Made by a program: the position numbers and the translations under genes. Below the pieces are notes generated by a model that saw only the letters and a list, made by a program, of their open reading frames with translations, was not told the origin of the DNA and made no database searches. DNA of 64,000 nucleotides from Ruminococcus flavefaciens. Its GTDB lineage: Bacteria; Bacillota; Clostridia; Oscillospirales; Ruminococcaceae. Where the stretch lies: assembly GCA_902760805.1 (NCBI GenBank), contig CACWHY010000005.1, positions 101,792-165,791 of the forward strand, read 5' to 3'. Shown here one piece after another: positions 1 through 8,471 of this stretch (its first letter is position 1; each line of letters starts with the position of its first letter).

Positions 1-499
1 AGCAGGCGATTTTTCCGTCCATGGTCATGGCATACTTCATGGTGACGAAGGGCCGTCCGGTGGTGATGAAGTGGAAGAAGATCTGGTTGATCTGGTCGCA
101 CTCCTCACGAAGCAGGTCCTCCACCACCTCGATCCCGTGGCTGCGGAGGATCTGAACGCCCTTGCCTGCAACCAGAGGATTTGGGTCCGCCGATCCGACG
201 AAAACTCGCTTGATCCCGTGGGAGATCACCGCATCGGTGCATGGCGGCTGCTTGCCGTGGTGACAGCAGGGCTCCAGCGTGACGTACATATCCGCCCCGG
301 AGCAGTCCTCACCCCTAGCCTCGCAGTCCGCAAAGGCATTCCTCTCGGCATGAAGGTCGCCGTAACGCTTGTGCCAGCCCTCACCGATGATCCTGCCGTC
401 CTTGACTATGACGGCTCCCACCAGAGGATTTGGGCAAACAAAGCCCATTCCTTTTTTGGCCAGCTCCAAGGCCAGCCTCATATACTCGCTATGCTCCAT
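1..499 (-). CDS. ribD: Riboflavin biosynthesis protein RibD, N-terminal part (runs off the left edge)
   Basis: This encodes the first 166 residues of a bifunctional diaminohydroxyphosphoribosylaminopyrimidine deaminase/reductase, which performs two early steps of riboflavin synthesis in the cytoplasm. The cytidine-deaminase-like zinc motif is visible: HAE near residue 51, then EPCCHHGKQPPC about 25 residues on. The reductase domain begins before the cut. The ATG at 497-499 has the ribosome site GGAGGTAT just upstream. The gene follows an FMN riboswitch and its terminator, so flavin feedback control is expected. The 3' end and the rest of the rib operon lie outside the window. Confidence 0.95.
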   Translation of the reverse strand, partial: MEHSEYMRLALELAKKGMGFVCPNPLVGAVIVKDGRIIGEGWHKRYGDLHAERNAFADCEARGEDCSGADMYVTLEPCCHHGKQPPCTDAVISHGIKRVFVGSADPNPLVAGKGVQILRSHGIEVVEDLLREECDQINQIFFHFITTGRPFVTMKYAMTMDGKIAC

Positions 500-514
500 G
501 ATACCTCCAAGCGC

Positions 515-540
515 AAAAAAGCCCCGAAACTTCGGGGCTT
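515..540 (-). terminator. Riboswitch-controlled terminator in the ribD leader
   Basis: An 8-bp stem GCCCCGAA/TTCGGGGC (521-538, 2-nt loop) is followed on the minus strand by six T. It lies between the FMN aptamer and the ribD ribosome site, as expected of the expression platform of a transcription-terminating riboswitch. Confidence 0.9.
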
Positions 541-563
541 GTCAGACTAATTGCATGACTTTC

Positions 564-674
564 ATCTTCTTTCATCCGGACTTTTACCGTCGGCTCTGGA
601 ATTCCACCAGATCGGCTCCTGAGGGAGTTCGTGGGCTTTACCACCGGTCAGGAATCACACCCTGCCCTGAAGAT
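564..674 (-). promoter_or_regulatory. FMN riboswitch (RFN element)
   Basis: Read on the minus strand, the conserved RFN blocks appear in order: AGGGTGTGATTCC, GACCGGTGGT, GCCCACGA, GGTGGAATTCC, GCCGACGGT and GTCCGGATG. The closing P1 helix is ATCTTC (669-674) with GAAGAT (564-569). Binding of FMN is expected to favour the downstream terminator and shut off ribD. The family match is strong. The switching mechanism is inferred from the terminator placement. Confidence 0.96.
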
Positions 675-680
675 ACTATT

Positions 681-709
681 ATTATATCACACTAACTGAA
701 TTATGTCAA
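681..709 (-). promoter_or_regulatory. Promoter of the FMN riboswitch-ribD transcript
   Basis: TTGACA (704-709) and TATAAT (681-686) on the minus strand are separated by exactly 17 bp. The -35 box lies in the last two sense codons of the upstream dehydratase gene, whose stop codon is 701-703. Confidence 0.85.
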
Positions 710-2695
710 TAGCTTTTCTCTGCGGCTGACTGTAATGGAGGGGTGCTGCTCCTCGTCGTGGTAGGCGACGACAATTTTTTTGACCATGGGGCGGATCATC
801 TCCTCCTCATTGTTGCTGGCAGCGGCCATCAGCTCCTCCAATCTCACCAAGAAATCGTTGGTGTCGAAGGGTATCGGGCAGCCGATATGGATCAGCTTGT
901 TCTTGGTGGTCTTCAGGCCCTCCTCGGCCATGAGCTTCTCCTCGTAGAGCTTCTCGCCGGGACGAAGTCCGGTGTACTCGATCTTGATGTCGATGTCCGG
1001 CCGGAAGCCGCTGAGCCTGATCAGGTTCCGTGCGAGGGTGTCGATCTTCACGGGCGAGCCCATATCAAGGACAAAGATCTCGCCGCCCTTTGCGTAGGTG
1101 CCCGCCTGGAGCACCAGAGAAACAGCCTCAGGGATCGTCATGAAGTAGCGGATGATGTCCGGATGAGTTACGGTAACAGGGCCGCCGGCCTCGATCTGTC
1201 TGCGGAAGACCGGGATAACTGAGCCGTTGCTGCCAAGGACGTTTCCGAAGCGCACCGCAACGAATTCAGTGGAGGAGTTTTCCCCGGAATATCGGGCATT
1301 CTCCTGCCACTCGTCAAGGTGAGTTCCCAGCACAGGCAGCTCAGAGGTCTTGCCCTCAGCGACCTTCTCGTTGAAGCTCTGGATGATCATTTCGCACAGG
1401 CGCTTGGAGGCGCCCATGATGTTCGTGGGATTTACGGCCTTGTCCGTGGAGATCAGCACAAAGCGCTTGCAGCCGTGAGTCATAGCGGCATAGGCGGTCT
1501 TGTAGGTGCCGATGGCGTTGTTTTTTATCGCCTCACAGGGGCTGTCCTCCATCAGGGGAACGTGCTTGTGAGCCGCCGCATGATACACGATCTCCGGGCG
1601 GTATTTTGCGAAAACATCGTTGATCTTGCGGTTGTCACGGACAGATCCGATCAAGGTCACAAGGTCGAGCTTCGGATACTTATCCCTCAGCTCAAGCTGG
1701 ATATTGTAGGCGTTGTTCTCATAAATATCGAAGATGATCAGCTGCTTGGGAGAGTGCCCTGCGATCTGTCGGCAGAGCTCGCTTCCGATGGATCCGCCGC
1801 CTCCGGTGACCAGGATCACCTTTCCGGAGATCTGCTGGAAGACCTCGGACATATCGGCCTTTATGGGCTCTCGGCCAAGAAGGTCCTCTACAGTGACGTC
1901 ACGCATGGTCTTGACGCTGATCTCGCCGTTTACCAGCTGATACACGCCGGGGAGCTGCTTGAGCTCGCAGTTTGTCTCGCTGCAAATGCCGAGGATCTCA
2001 CGCTTGACCTCAGCAGAAGCACTGGGTATGGCAAGGAAGATCTTGGTTATGCCGTACTTCTCCACACCGGCCAGGATCTCTTCCTTTCCGCCGATGACCG
2101 GCACGCCGTCGATGTATCTTCCCCATTTGTTGGTATTATCGTCGATCAGGCAAACAGGAGTTCCGTTGATGTTTGCGGAGCTGAGCATATCCCTCAGCAG
2201 GATCTGTCCGGCAGCACCGGCTCCGATGAGCATGACCTTGTCAGTTGAGGCTGCACGGCTTGCTGAGGCTTTTCTCTGGAGCAGCACAAATCTGTAAGAG
2301 AAGCGTACTCCCAGCACGAAAAAGAACTGGAAAAAAGCTCCCCAAATGTAATATGAGACAGGCATCCTCATAACAAAAACGGTTATGGCGACAACGTGTA
2401 CAGCTGCTGTAATGGCAGTAGCCAGGATCACCCATGTGAGCTCAGAAAAGCTGGCATAGCGCCAAATGCTTCGATAGAGCTTGAAAAAGCTGAATGCCGC
2501 CACGCAGAATGCTGCATAAAACGGTATGAACACGGCATATGAGCTAAGATGATCCACCGGTATCATTGAGACCCGGCAGTCAAATCTGAACCACAGCGCC
2601 AGAAAATATGACAGGCAAACTGCCAAAACATCGTAAATGACAAGGAAAACTGTAACAATGTGTGAGTGCTCTACACGTCTTCCAAAAAGTTTCAT
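701..2695 (-). CDS. Membrane-bound nucleoside-diphosphate-sugar 4,6-dehydratase/epimerase (FlaA1/CapD family)
   Basis: A 664-residue protein of the long, membrane-anchored FlaA1/PglF/CapD type. These enzymes act on UDP-GlcNAc-like sugars in capsule, O-antigen or glycan synthesis. The first 130 residues hold about four hydrophobic segments. A first nucleotide-binding fold follows (GAGAAGQILL), then the catalytic Rossmann domain with GGGGSIGSELCRQI near residue 300. The catalytic region reads STDKAVNPTNIMGASKR, so Met replaces the usual Tyr of YxxxK, as is normal for this long subfamily. The start has GGAGGGG five bases upstream. It is the last gene of a kinase-phosphatase-dehydratase operon, which supports a role in polysaccharide synthesis. 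The exact sugar product cannot be read from sequence. Confidence 0.9.
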   Translation of the reverse strand: MKLFGRRVEHSHIVTVFLVIYDVLAVCLSYFLALWFRFDCRVSMIPVDHLSSYAVFIPFYAAFCVAAFSFFKLYRSIWRYASFSELTWVILATAITAAVHVVAITVFVMRMPVSYYIWGAFFQFFFVLGVRFSYRFVLLQRKASASRAASTDKVMLIGAGAAGQILLRDMLSSANINGTPVCLIDDNTNKWGRYIDGVPVIGGKEEILAGVEKYGITKIFLAIPSASAEVKREILGICSETNCELKQLPGVYQLVNGEISVKTMRDVTVEDLLGREPIKADMSEVFQQISGKVILVTGGGGSIGSELCRQIAGHSPKQLIIFDIYENNAYNIQLELRDKYPKLDLVTLIGSVRDNRKINDVFAKYRPEIVYHAAAHKHVPLMEDSPCEAIKNNAIGTYKTAYAAMTHGCKRFVLISTDKAVNPTNIMGASKRLCEMIIQSFNEKVAEGKTSELPVLGTHLDEWQENARYSGENSSTEFVAVRFGNVLGSNGSVIPVFRRQIEAGGPVTVTHPDIIRYFMTIPEAVSLVLQAGTYAKGGEIFVLDMGSPVKIDTLARNLIRLSGFRPDIDIKIEYTGLRPGEKLYEEKLMAEEGLKTTKNKLIHIGCPIPFDTNDFLVRLEELMAAASNNEEEMIRPMVKKIVVAYHDEEQHPSITVSRREKLLT

Positions 2696-2710
2696 TTTAA
2701 CCCCTCCGAC

Positions 2711-3385
2711 TTATTCTTTATACTTCTCGACTAAGCTATCAGAAAACTCAGTCGTCCCCTTTTCTGTCTTTTTTCTGAGAACGTCCCAATTCGGACGTCT
2801 CGCAGTCAAATTGTGGGCGTCGCTGCCGAAAGCCAGCCGCCTTCCCTCTTTGATAAGGCGCTTCACGAAGTGTCTCTCTCTAAATGTGGTAAAGGCTTCG
2901 TTATTTATCTGCGGAATAACGTCAAGCCCAAGGATACGCTCCATTTCCTCCTTTGAGTAGTATTCAAGGTACCTGTGGACGTGAGCCAGGATCACCTTCA
3001 GGCCGTATTCCGCAGAAACAGCTTCTATCTCGCCGGTCATCCAACTCTCGAAGCCTCTGTATGGCAGCTCCAGCAGGATCAGGCCGGTGTTCTCAAAGGC
3101 CAGCCTCTCGATGCCGGGCAGCTCCGAGATACCGTGCTCGATCGCCACCTCTGCTCCCAAGATAATGGGCAGCGGAGAGCTTTCCGCAATAGACTGAAAT
3201 GCAGCCCGGCGCTTCTCCAGAAAAGCCTCAACGCTCTTTTCCCTGTGAGCGTAAAAGTGAGGAGTCGCCACAGCTCGTCCCACGCCCTGCTCCTTCATCA
3301 TATCCAGCATAGCCAGGGACATTTCCCTGTCCTTAGCGCCGTCGTCGATACCCGGAAGTATATGGCAGTGCAGATCGGTGAGCAT
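2711..3385 (-). CDS. PHP-type tyrosine-protein phosphatase (CpsB/YwqE family)
   Basis: A 224-residue manganese-dependent phosphotyrosine phosphatase of the PHP fold. It begins with LTDLHCHILPGIDDGAKD, the family's first metal-binding motif. Further metal ligands are in ATPHFY, EHG, AHVHRYLEY and GSDAHN. In CpsB systems it dephosphorylates the tyrosine tail of the cognate BY-kinase and tunes chain length or export of capsule. The start codon overlaps the stop of the kinase gene (TAATG), and the dehydratase follows 15 bp later, so the three genes are co-transcribed. Full length for the family. Confidence 0.93.
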   Translation of the reverse strand: MLTDLHCHILPGIDDGAKDREMSLAMLDMMKEQGVGRAVATPHFYAHREKSVEAFLEKRRAAFQSIAESSPLPIILGAEVAIEHGISELPGIERLAFENTGLILLELPYRGFESWMTGEIEAVSAEYGLKVILAHVHRYLEYYSKEEMERILGLDVIPQINNEAFTTFRERHFVKRLIKEGRRLAFGSDAHNLTARRPNWDVLRKKTEKGTTEFSDSLVEKYKE

Positions 3386-4938
3386 TACTTTCTGCCCTTC
3401 TTCCCGGACTTCTTCTCAGGCTCAGGCTTCTTCTCAGGCTCAGGCTTTTTTTCTGGCTCAGGCTCCTCGTCCTGCTCCTCCGGCTTATATCCGTAGCCGT
3501 AACCGTAGCCATAGCCGTAACCATATCTCTTGCGATACCTGTACTTGTAATATCTGCCGTTCTTCTTGACTTTCACATCGTTGAGGACGAAGCCCAGCAT
3601 ATTCATCTTGGAGAGCTCGATCTTCTTCATTGCAGCGTCCACGTCATCGTTAGTGGTCGAGGCGTATCTCAGCACCATGATGATACCGGCAGCCTTATCT
3701 GCCAGCTCCATGGCATCGGTAACAACGTTTACCGGCGGAGTGTCGATAACGATATAGCTGTATTCCTGAGACAGCTTGTCCAGCAGCTGAGCCATATTCT
3801 CAGAGCCGAGCAGCTCCGAGGGATTAGGCGGGATAGGACCAGCCGTGAGCACGTCAAGGTTTTCCATAACGTTCCTGCTGATACAGCTTCCGGGGTCGTC
3901 CATGCGGCTGACAGCAGTGGAAAGGCCCTTCTTGTTCTTCAGTCCGAAGATCCTGTGCTGAACGGATTTACGCATATCGCCGTCGATGAGGAGCACCTTG
4001 CTGCCGCTCTGGGCAATAGCGATAGCGGCGTTCGCCGACATGGTGGACTTGCCCTCTCCGGGGTTTGCAGAGGAAACTGCAAAGATCTTCTTCTCAGAGG
4101 TGGCAAGGGCGAAATTCACATTTGTCCTGATCGACTTATAGCTCTCCACCACGTTGAAGGGAACGCTCTTGTCGGTGAGCTTCACATGGTCGTCGTCAGT
4201 ATCCTTGCGGCGCTTTTTTTCTGAGAAGCCCTGTATCTCGCCGATAATGGACTTCTTGTACTTCTTGCGCAGGCCTTCTGTCTCCTTGACGGTGTTATCG
4301 AAGAAATCTATCACCAGGATGACCAGCATGACAGCCATCAGTCCGCCCAATAGACCAATAAGAGTGTTCTTCTTCACATTAGGGCCAACAGGTGTGCTGT
4401 AGACCTTTGCTGTGTCGATAGTGTTGATCTGGCCGACGCCTACTGCCTCAGAAAGATAGCTGGGCGAGACCTTGGCAAGACTGTTGCAGACTGCCGCAGC
4501 GATATCCGGGTCAAGGGTAGTGGACTTGACCACAAGGGCACTGGTGTCGGTAACTGAGGTGATGCTGAGAGTCCCCCTGATAGCGCCGGCAGAGATGTCC
4601 TGAGAGGTGCCGAAGCACTTCACCAGCTTGTCGGGATCGCAGTTTTTCTCAAGCTGCTCGCCCACTGCACCGATAACAGCATCGTCCTTGAGCACCTCGA
4701 TGTAGGTGTTGATAAGCTGCTTGGAGTAATTGATGTTGTTGTATTTTTGCTCCGGGTCGTCAGTAAAGGTGGTATAGCTCTGGATATACATGGAAATATG
4801 GGACGAGTATTGCAGCGGCATGAAATACTTTGTGTAAACAAAGGCAGCTGCTCCGCCTATAACTCCCACAATAATGATCATCCACAGCTTGCTCAGAAAA
4901 AGGCTTATAATGTCCTTGATACTGTATTCGTTACTCAT
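3385..4938 (-). CDS. Fused Wzz-like transmembrane modulator and BY-kinase (CpsC-CpsD/EpsB type)
   Basis: A 517-residue protein joining a polysaccharide co-polymerase domain to a bacterial tyrosine kinase, which are usually separate in Bacillota. Transmembrane segments lie at about 18-36 and 192-213. The cytoplasmic kinase has Walker A (NPGEGKST, near 292-299), Walker A' (LLIDGDMR, near 316-323) and Walker B (YIVIDTPP). The tail (about 463-484) is a tyrosine cluster with alternating Tyr-Gly, followed by a Pro/Glu/Lys repeat built from PEPEKK. The chosen ATG (4936-4938) has GAGGGGAG five bases upstream; the in-frame ATG five codons earlier lacks a ribosome site. It heads the operon with the phosphatase and dehydratase. 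Confidence 0.92.
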   Translation of the reverse strand: MSNEYSIKDIISLFLSKLWMIIIVGVIGGAAAFVYTKYFMPLQYSSHISMYIQSYTTFTDDPEQKYNNINYSKQLINTYIEVLKDDAVIGAVGEQLEKNCDPDKLVKCFGTSQDISAGAIRGTLSITSVTDTSALVVKSTTLDPDIAAAVCNSLAKVSPSYLSEAVGVGQINTIDTAKVYSTPVGPNVKKNTLIGLLGGLMAVMLVILVIDFFDNTVKETEGLRKKYKKSIIGEIQGFSEKKRRKDTDDDHVKLTDKSVPFNVVESYKSIRTNVNFALATSEKKIFAVSSANPGEGKSTMSANAAIAIAQSGSKVLLIDGDMRKSVQHRIFGLKNKKGLSTAVSRMDDPGSCISRNVMENLDVLTAGPIPPNPSELLGSENMAQLLDKLSQEYSYIVIDTPPVNVVTDAMELADKAAGIIMVLRYASTTNDDVDAAMKKIELSKMNMLGFVLNDVKVKKNGRYYKYRYRKRYGYGYGYGYGYGYKPEEQDEEPEPEKKPEPEKKPEPEKKSGKKGRK

Positions 4939-4973
4939 ATGAACTCCCCTCAAATTACAATTTTACATTATAT

Positions 4974-5002
4974 ATTTTATCATATCCGGCAGCAATCGTC
5001 AA
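4974..5002 (-). promoter_or_regulatory. Promoter of the kinase-phosphatase-dehydratase operon
   Basis: TTGACG (4997-5002) and TAAAAT (4974-4979) on the minus strand have a 17-bp spacer. They lie 35 bp upstream of the BY-kinase start codon. Confidence 0.7.
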
Positions 5003-5257
5003 CCATGAAAAAGAACATTCATTCATTTTTGTTTACCGAATACAAATTTGATAGGCATTGACTTTTCATTTTTAGGATAATTCCAGTTAGACCGCTATTT
5101 CATGCGGAAAAACAGCATGATCATGCGGGGCGAATGATCCATTCGGTCAGCTTCAGCTCACCCCCGGGACCGGCGCCCCTGGTTTTCCTATTCCGAACAG
5201 GCATAGAGATATTCGCTAAAATTTCGGAAGATGCTGCCTTATCTTTGCCCCAAGCAC
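5003..5257. other. Intergenic stretch between divergent promoters, no gene seen
   Basis: About 255 bp between the outward-facing promoters of the polysaccharide operon and the MntR-like gene. Short GC-rich self-complementary patches occur, for example GCATGATCATGC near 5110. No open frame with a ribosome site, known RNA family or terminator could be recognised. Confidence 0.5.
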
Positions 5258-5286
5258 TTGCAATTGCTCCCCGATCGTGATATAAT
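5258..5286 (+). promoter_or_regulatory. Promoter of the mntR-like/murL/murD2 operon
   Basis: TTGCAA (5258-5263) and TATAAT (5281-5286) are separated by 17 bp. A single CTAAC half-site lies just downstream (about 5294-5298), but no complete GTTAG-N6-CTAAC palindrome is present. Confidence 0.75.
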
Positions 5287-5316
5287 TAAGTAACTAACCT
5301 GTAAAGGAGCATCACT

Positions 5317-5703
5317 ATGGCTATTACCGAAGCAGTAGAAAACTACCTTGAGACCATACTCATTCTTTCTAAGGCACAGCCCGATGTCCACGCTATCGAC
5401 ATCTGCTCATACCTTGGTTACTCACGCCCCACAGTTTCCATAATCCTCAAAAAAATGAAGGAGGAAGGACTGGTCAATGTCAACGGTGACAATCATATCA
5501 CTCTTACTGACCGTGGACGAGAGGTAGCCGAGCACATCTACGACCGCCACACGACTCTCTCCGAGTTTTTCATGCTCCTGGGCGTCAAGCGAGACACCGC
5601 TCTTGAGGACGCCTGCAAGATCGAGCACGATATCTCCGATGAGACCTTTGAAATAATCAAAAAGCACTACAAGGAGCTTTCAGAGCAGAAGGGCAAGAAG
5701 TAA
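5317..5703 (+). CDS. DtxR/MntR-family metal-dependent transcriptional regulator
   Basis: A 128-residue repressor with the MntR-type winged helix (NYLETILILSKAQ, then SYLGYSRPTVSIILKKMKEEGLV) and a short metal-binding and dimerisation region (HTTLSEFFMLLGV, EDACKIEHDISDETF). It lacks the C-terminal SH3-like domain of DtxR/IdeR, as in Bacillus MntR. Members bind Mn(II) or Fe(II) and then block transcription of metal-uptake genes. Its stop overlaps the start of the next gene (TAATG), coupling it to two cell-wall genes, an unexpected pairing. GTTAG-N6-CTAAC palindromes at 32.0 and 33.7 kb are candidate targets of this or a related regulator. That link is inference. Confidence 0.88.
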   Translation: MAITEAVENYLETILILSKAQPDVHAIDICSYLGYSRPTVSIILKKMKEEGLVNVNGDNHITLTDRGREVAEHIYDRHTTLSEFFMLLGVKRDTALEDACKIEHDISDETFEIIKKHYKELSEQKGKK

Positions 5704-7088
5704 TGGAGAGATTTCTTAAATTCCGCAGCGACCATCCTACATTCACCTACCGCTCATACTCGATCACTGAGACTGAGGACGCTATCGAGGCAAGCTGGAG
5801 CTTCTCCATCGACGGCCTTGCTGAGTTTTCGCCGTCCTGGAGCTTCCCCAAGCCGGAGGGCTTTGCCTCCGTCAGCGACCGCACGCTGGAAAGACTGGTC
5901 TTCTCCCTGGGAATGGCCGAGGCAGTCAGCTACTGGAAAGCCGCCTGCTGCCCAACTGTAAGGGTGCTCTGCGGCCAGCTGAGCCCGGAACAGATCTCAT
6001 GGTGGAAGAAGCTGTGGTTCATGGGTCTGGGCGAATTTTTCTACGTCAATAAGATTTCCACCGACATGGACAGCTTTGTGGAGATAGTCCCCGAGAACTG
6101 CGGTTTTTCCGCAGAAAGCTCCCCGGAGCTGCCGGAGCTTTCAGGCTGCCTTGTTCCCATAGGCGGCGGAAAAGACTCCGCACTCACTCTGGAAACACTT
6201 ACTCAGGCAGGCATGAAATGCCGATGCTACGCCATAAACAAGCGCTGCTCGATCTCTGCCACTGTGGAGACCGCCGGGCTTCCGGAAAGCGCTCTGATCA
6301 CTGCAAAGCGCCGCTTCGACCGCTCACTGATCAGCCTAAACGAGAAGGGCTATCTCAACGGCCACACGCCTTTTTCTGCGATAGTCGCCTTCTCCGCCGA
6401 GATCACAGCCTACCTCAATAGGCTGAAATACGTCGTTCTCTCCAACGAGGACAGCGCCAACGAAAGCACCGTCATCGGTCAGAACGTCAACCACCAGTAT
6501 TCCAAGAGCTTTGAATTTGAGCGGGATTTCCACGAATATGAGGAAGAATTTCTGGGCACAGGCGTGTACTATTTCAGCTTCCTGCGTCCACTTTCTGAGT
6601 TCCAGATAGCGAAAATGTTCGCCTCCCACAGCAAGTACCTGCCGATCTTCCGCAGCTGCAATCTGGGCAGCAAGGTCTCGCCTGATATTTGGTGCGGGAA
6701 TTGCCCGAAATGCCTATTTGTAGCCCTTATCCTCTCCCCATTCCTCAGCCGCAGCCAGCTGGCCGAGATCTTCGGGAAGGACCTTTTGGACTCGCCGGAC
6801 ATGGTGGACTACTTCCACGAGCTCACCGGAAGGAGCCTCCACAAGCCCTTCGAGTGCGTGGGCAGCATCGACGAGGTGGTGCTGGCGGTATCACTGGCTA
6901 TACGAAAAATGAAGGAAAGCGGCCAGGAACTGCCCCTTCTCATGCGAGACTTCGAGGGCTCCGGACTGTATCAGCCGGAGACTCTGGATCAGCGAAATGC
7001 CGCCTGCTGCGGTTATTTCAGCGAAAACAACCTGCTGCCCGACAGCTTCCGGGCAATTCTGACTAAAGAAATGGAGCGACTGCTTTGA
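5703..7088 (+). CDS. murL: MurL-like UDP-N-acetyl-muramoyl-L-alanyl-L-glutamate epimerase
   Basis: A 461-residue protein resembling MurL, the ATP-dependent epimerase characterised in Xanthomonas that converts UDP-MurNAc-L-Ala-L-Glu to the D-Glu form. An ATP-pyrophosphatase-type loop GGGKDS lies at residues 154-159. A Cys cluster CGNCPKC is at 331-337. SNEDSANES is another conserved-looking patch. The next gene is a MurD2-like ligase and overlaps it by four bases, the same pairing as the Xanthomonas pathway. That pathway makes peptidoglycan D-glutamate without glutamate racemase acting first. Identification rests on the motif plus the MurD partner. A close homologue of other function is possible. 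Confidence 0.8.
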   Translation: MERFLKFRSDHPTFTYRSYSITETEDAIEASWSFSIDGLAEFSPSWSFPKPEGFASVSDRTLERLVFSLGMAEAVSYWKAACCPTVRVLCGQLSPEQISWWKKLWFMGLGEFFYVNKISTDMDSFVEIVPENCGFSAESSPELPELSGCLVPIGGGKDSALTLETLTQAGMKCRCYAINKRCSISATVETAGLPESALITAKRRFDRSLISLNEKGYLNGHTPFSAIVAFSAEITAYLNRLKYVVLSNEDSANESTVIGQNVNHQYSKSFEFERDFHEYEEEFLGTGVYYFSFLRPLSEFQIAKMFASHSKYLPIFRSCNLGSKVSPDIWCGNCPKCLFVALILSPFLSRSQLAEIFGKDLLDSPDMVDYFHELTGRSLHKPFECVGSIDEVVLAVSLAIRKMKESGQELPLLMRDFEGSGLYQPETLDQRNAACCGYFSENNLLPDSFRAILTKEMERLL

Positions 7089-8425
7089 ACGATTTTGCGC
7101 AGTACATCAGCCGATACACCGAAGGCAAGTCCGTCTGCATACTGGGATTTGGCCGTGAGGGACGGAGCACATACCGCATTTTAGAACGATATTGCTCTCC
7201 TTCCTCACTGGCGATCGCAGACCTCAACCCAATTGACCGTGAGGCAAGTTCCCTCCCCGAGTCAGTGGAGCTGATCTGCGGCGAGGAGTATCAGGACTGT
7301 CTCGACCGCTTCGACCTGGTTTTCAAAAGCCCTGGCATCGTGCTTAAAAAGCAGCCCTCGCAGCTCAGCTGCACGATCACCAGCGAGACTCAGGTCTTCT
7401 TCGAGGTCTTCCGTGACCAAATCATCGGAGTTACCGGCACAAAGGGCAAGAGCACCACTTCTTCCCTGATATACCACATTTTCAGGGAGTCCGGCTTCGA
7501 CACCAGACTGGCCGGGAACATCGGTATCCCTGTTTTTGACATCGCCGAGGGCATCGAGGACGACACTATCGTGGTCTGCGAACTAAGCTGCCACCAGCTG
7601 GAATACATGACTGTTTCCCCAAAGTATGCAGTTTTCCTCAATCTCTACGAGGAGCACCTCGACCACTACGGCACCATGGAGCGCTACTACGCTGCCAAGA
7701 AAAACATCTACCTCCACCAGCGCTACAGCGATGAGCTGATCATCGGGATGGATATAATTCCGGACGATATTGCTCAGAAGGTCACAAGTCTGTCAAACAC
7801 CTTCCCCTACGCTGATGTTTTCGTGAAGAACGGCGTCATTAACGACGACGATTTCCATGAATATCAGATCCCCGAGAGCCACATCAAGCTGCTGGGCATC
7901 CACAACCACTACAACATCGCCGTGGCCTACCACATTTGCCGGGAGCTTGGCGTTTCAGACGTGGCCTTCACAAAGGCTCTGTGCAGCTTCGACCCACTGG
8001 CTCACCGCCTGGAGTTCGTGGACACAGTTCGTGGGATCCGCTGGTACGACGACTCGATCTCCACCGCCTGTGCGACCGCTATCGAGGCGCTGAAAAGCGT
8101 CCCCGAGCCGGGAACTATCCTGCTGGGCGGCATGGACAGAGGCATAGATTACACACCGCTGGTAGACTTTTTGCAGAAATTCCCCGTCCAGATCATCTGC
8201 ATGGAGACCTCCGGAGAGCGGATCTTCCATATGCTGGAGGGCACCTCCGCCGCCGGCCGAGCCCACTTTGCCCCTCATCTAAAGGAGGCCGTTGAGCTGG
8301 CAGCTGAGATAACTCCCCAGGGAAAGAGCTGCGTGCTCTCCCCTGCTTCCGCAAGCTACGGCATTTTCAAGAATTTCGAGGAACGTGGCGATGCCTTCAA
8401 AGCGCTGGTCGCCGGTCTGAAATAA
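7085..8425 (+). CDS. murD2: MurD2-like UDP-N-acetylmuramoyl-L-alanine--L-glutamate ligase
   Basis: A 446-residue Mur ligase. The N-terminal Rossmann-like region has ILGFGREGRST. The ATP-binding motif GVTGTKGKST lies near residue 115-124. LSCHQLEYM and NLYEEHLDHYGTMERYY follow, then HNHYNIAVA of the central domain and LGGMDRGIDY of the C-terminal domain. Standard MurD adds D-Glu to UDP-MurNAc-L-Ala; MurD2 adds L-Glu, after which MurL inverts it. The adjacent murL makes MurD2 the better call. The start is TTG, overlapping the murL TGA, so translation is probably coupled. A terminator follows. Confidence 0.85.
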   Translation: MNDFAQYISRYTEGKSVCILGFGREGRSTYRILERYCSPSSLAIADLNPIDREASSLPESVELICGEEYQDCLDRFDLVFKSPGIVLKKQPSQLSCTITSETQVFFEVFRDQIIGVTGTKGKSTTSSLIYHIFRESGFDTRLAGNIGIPVFDIAEGIEDDTIVVCELSCHQLEYMTVSPKYAVFLNLYEEHLDHYGTMERYYAAKKNIYLHQRYSDELIIGMDIIPDDIAQKVTSLSNTFPYADVFVKNGVINDDDFHEYQIPESHIKLLGIHNHYNIAVAYHICRELGVSDVAFTKALCSFDPLAHRLEFVDTVRGIRWYDDSISTACATAIEALKSVPEPGTILLGGMDRGIDYTPLVDFLQKFPVQIICMETSGERIFHMLEGTSAAGRAHFAPHLKEAVELAAEITPQGKSCVLSPASASYGIFKNFEERGDAFKALVAGLK

Positions 8426-8429
8426 AAGC

Positions 8430-8463
8430 AAAGCCTGAGAGAAAACTCTCAGGCTTTTTTTCA
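8430..8463. terminator. Bidirectional terminator after murD2
   Basis: The stem AGCCTGAGAG/CTCTCAGGCT (8432-8441, 8446-8455) has an AAAA loop. A T-run follows on the plus strand and an A-rich arm precedes it. It separates the convergent murD2 and 8472-9197 genes. Confidence 0.88.
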
Positions 8464-8471
8464 TTGCCATA

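Noticed and set aside
1319-2248. 309-codon open frame on the plus strand
   Set aside because: It is antisense to the CapD-like gene. No ribosome site or recognisable domain.
5286-5316. Autoregulatory GTTAG-N6-CTAAC operator at the MntR-like gene
   Set aside because: Only one CTAAC half-site is present; the partner half does not match.
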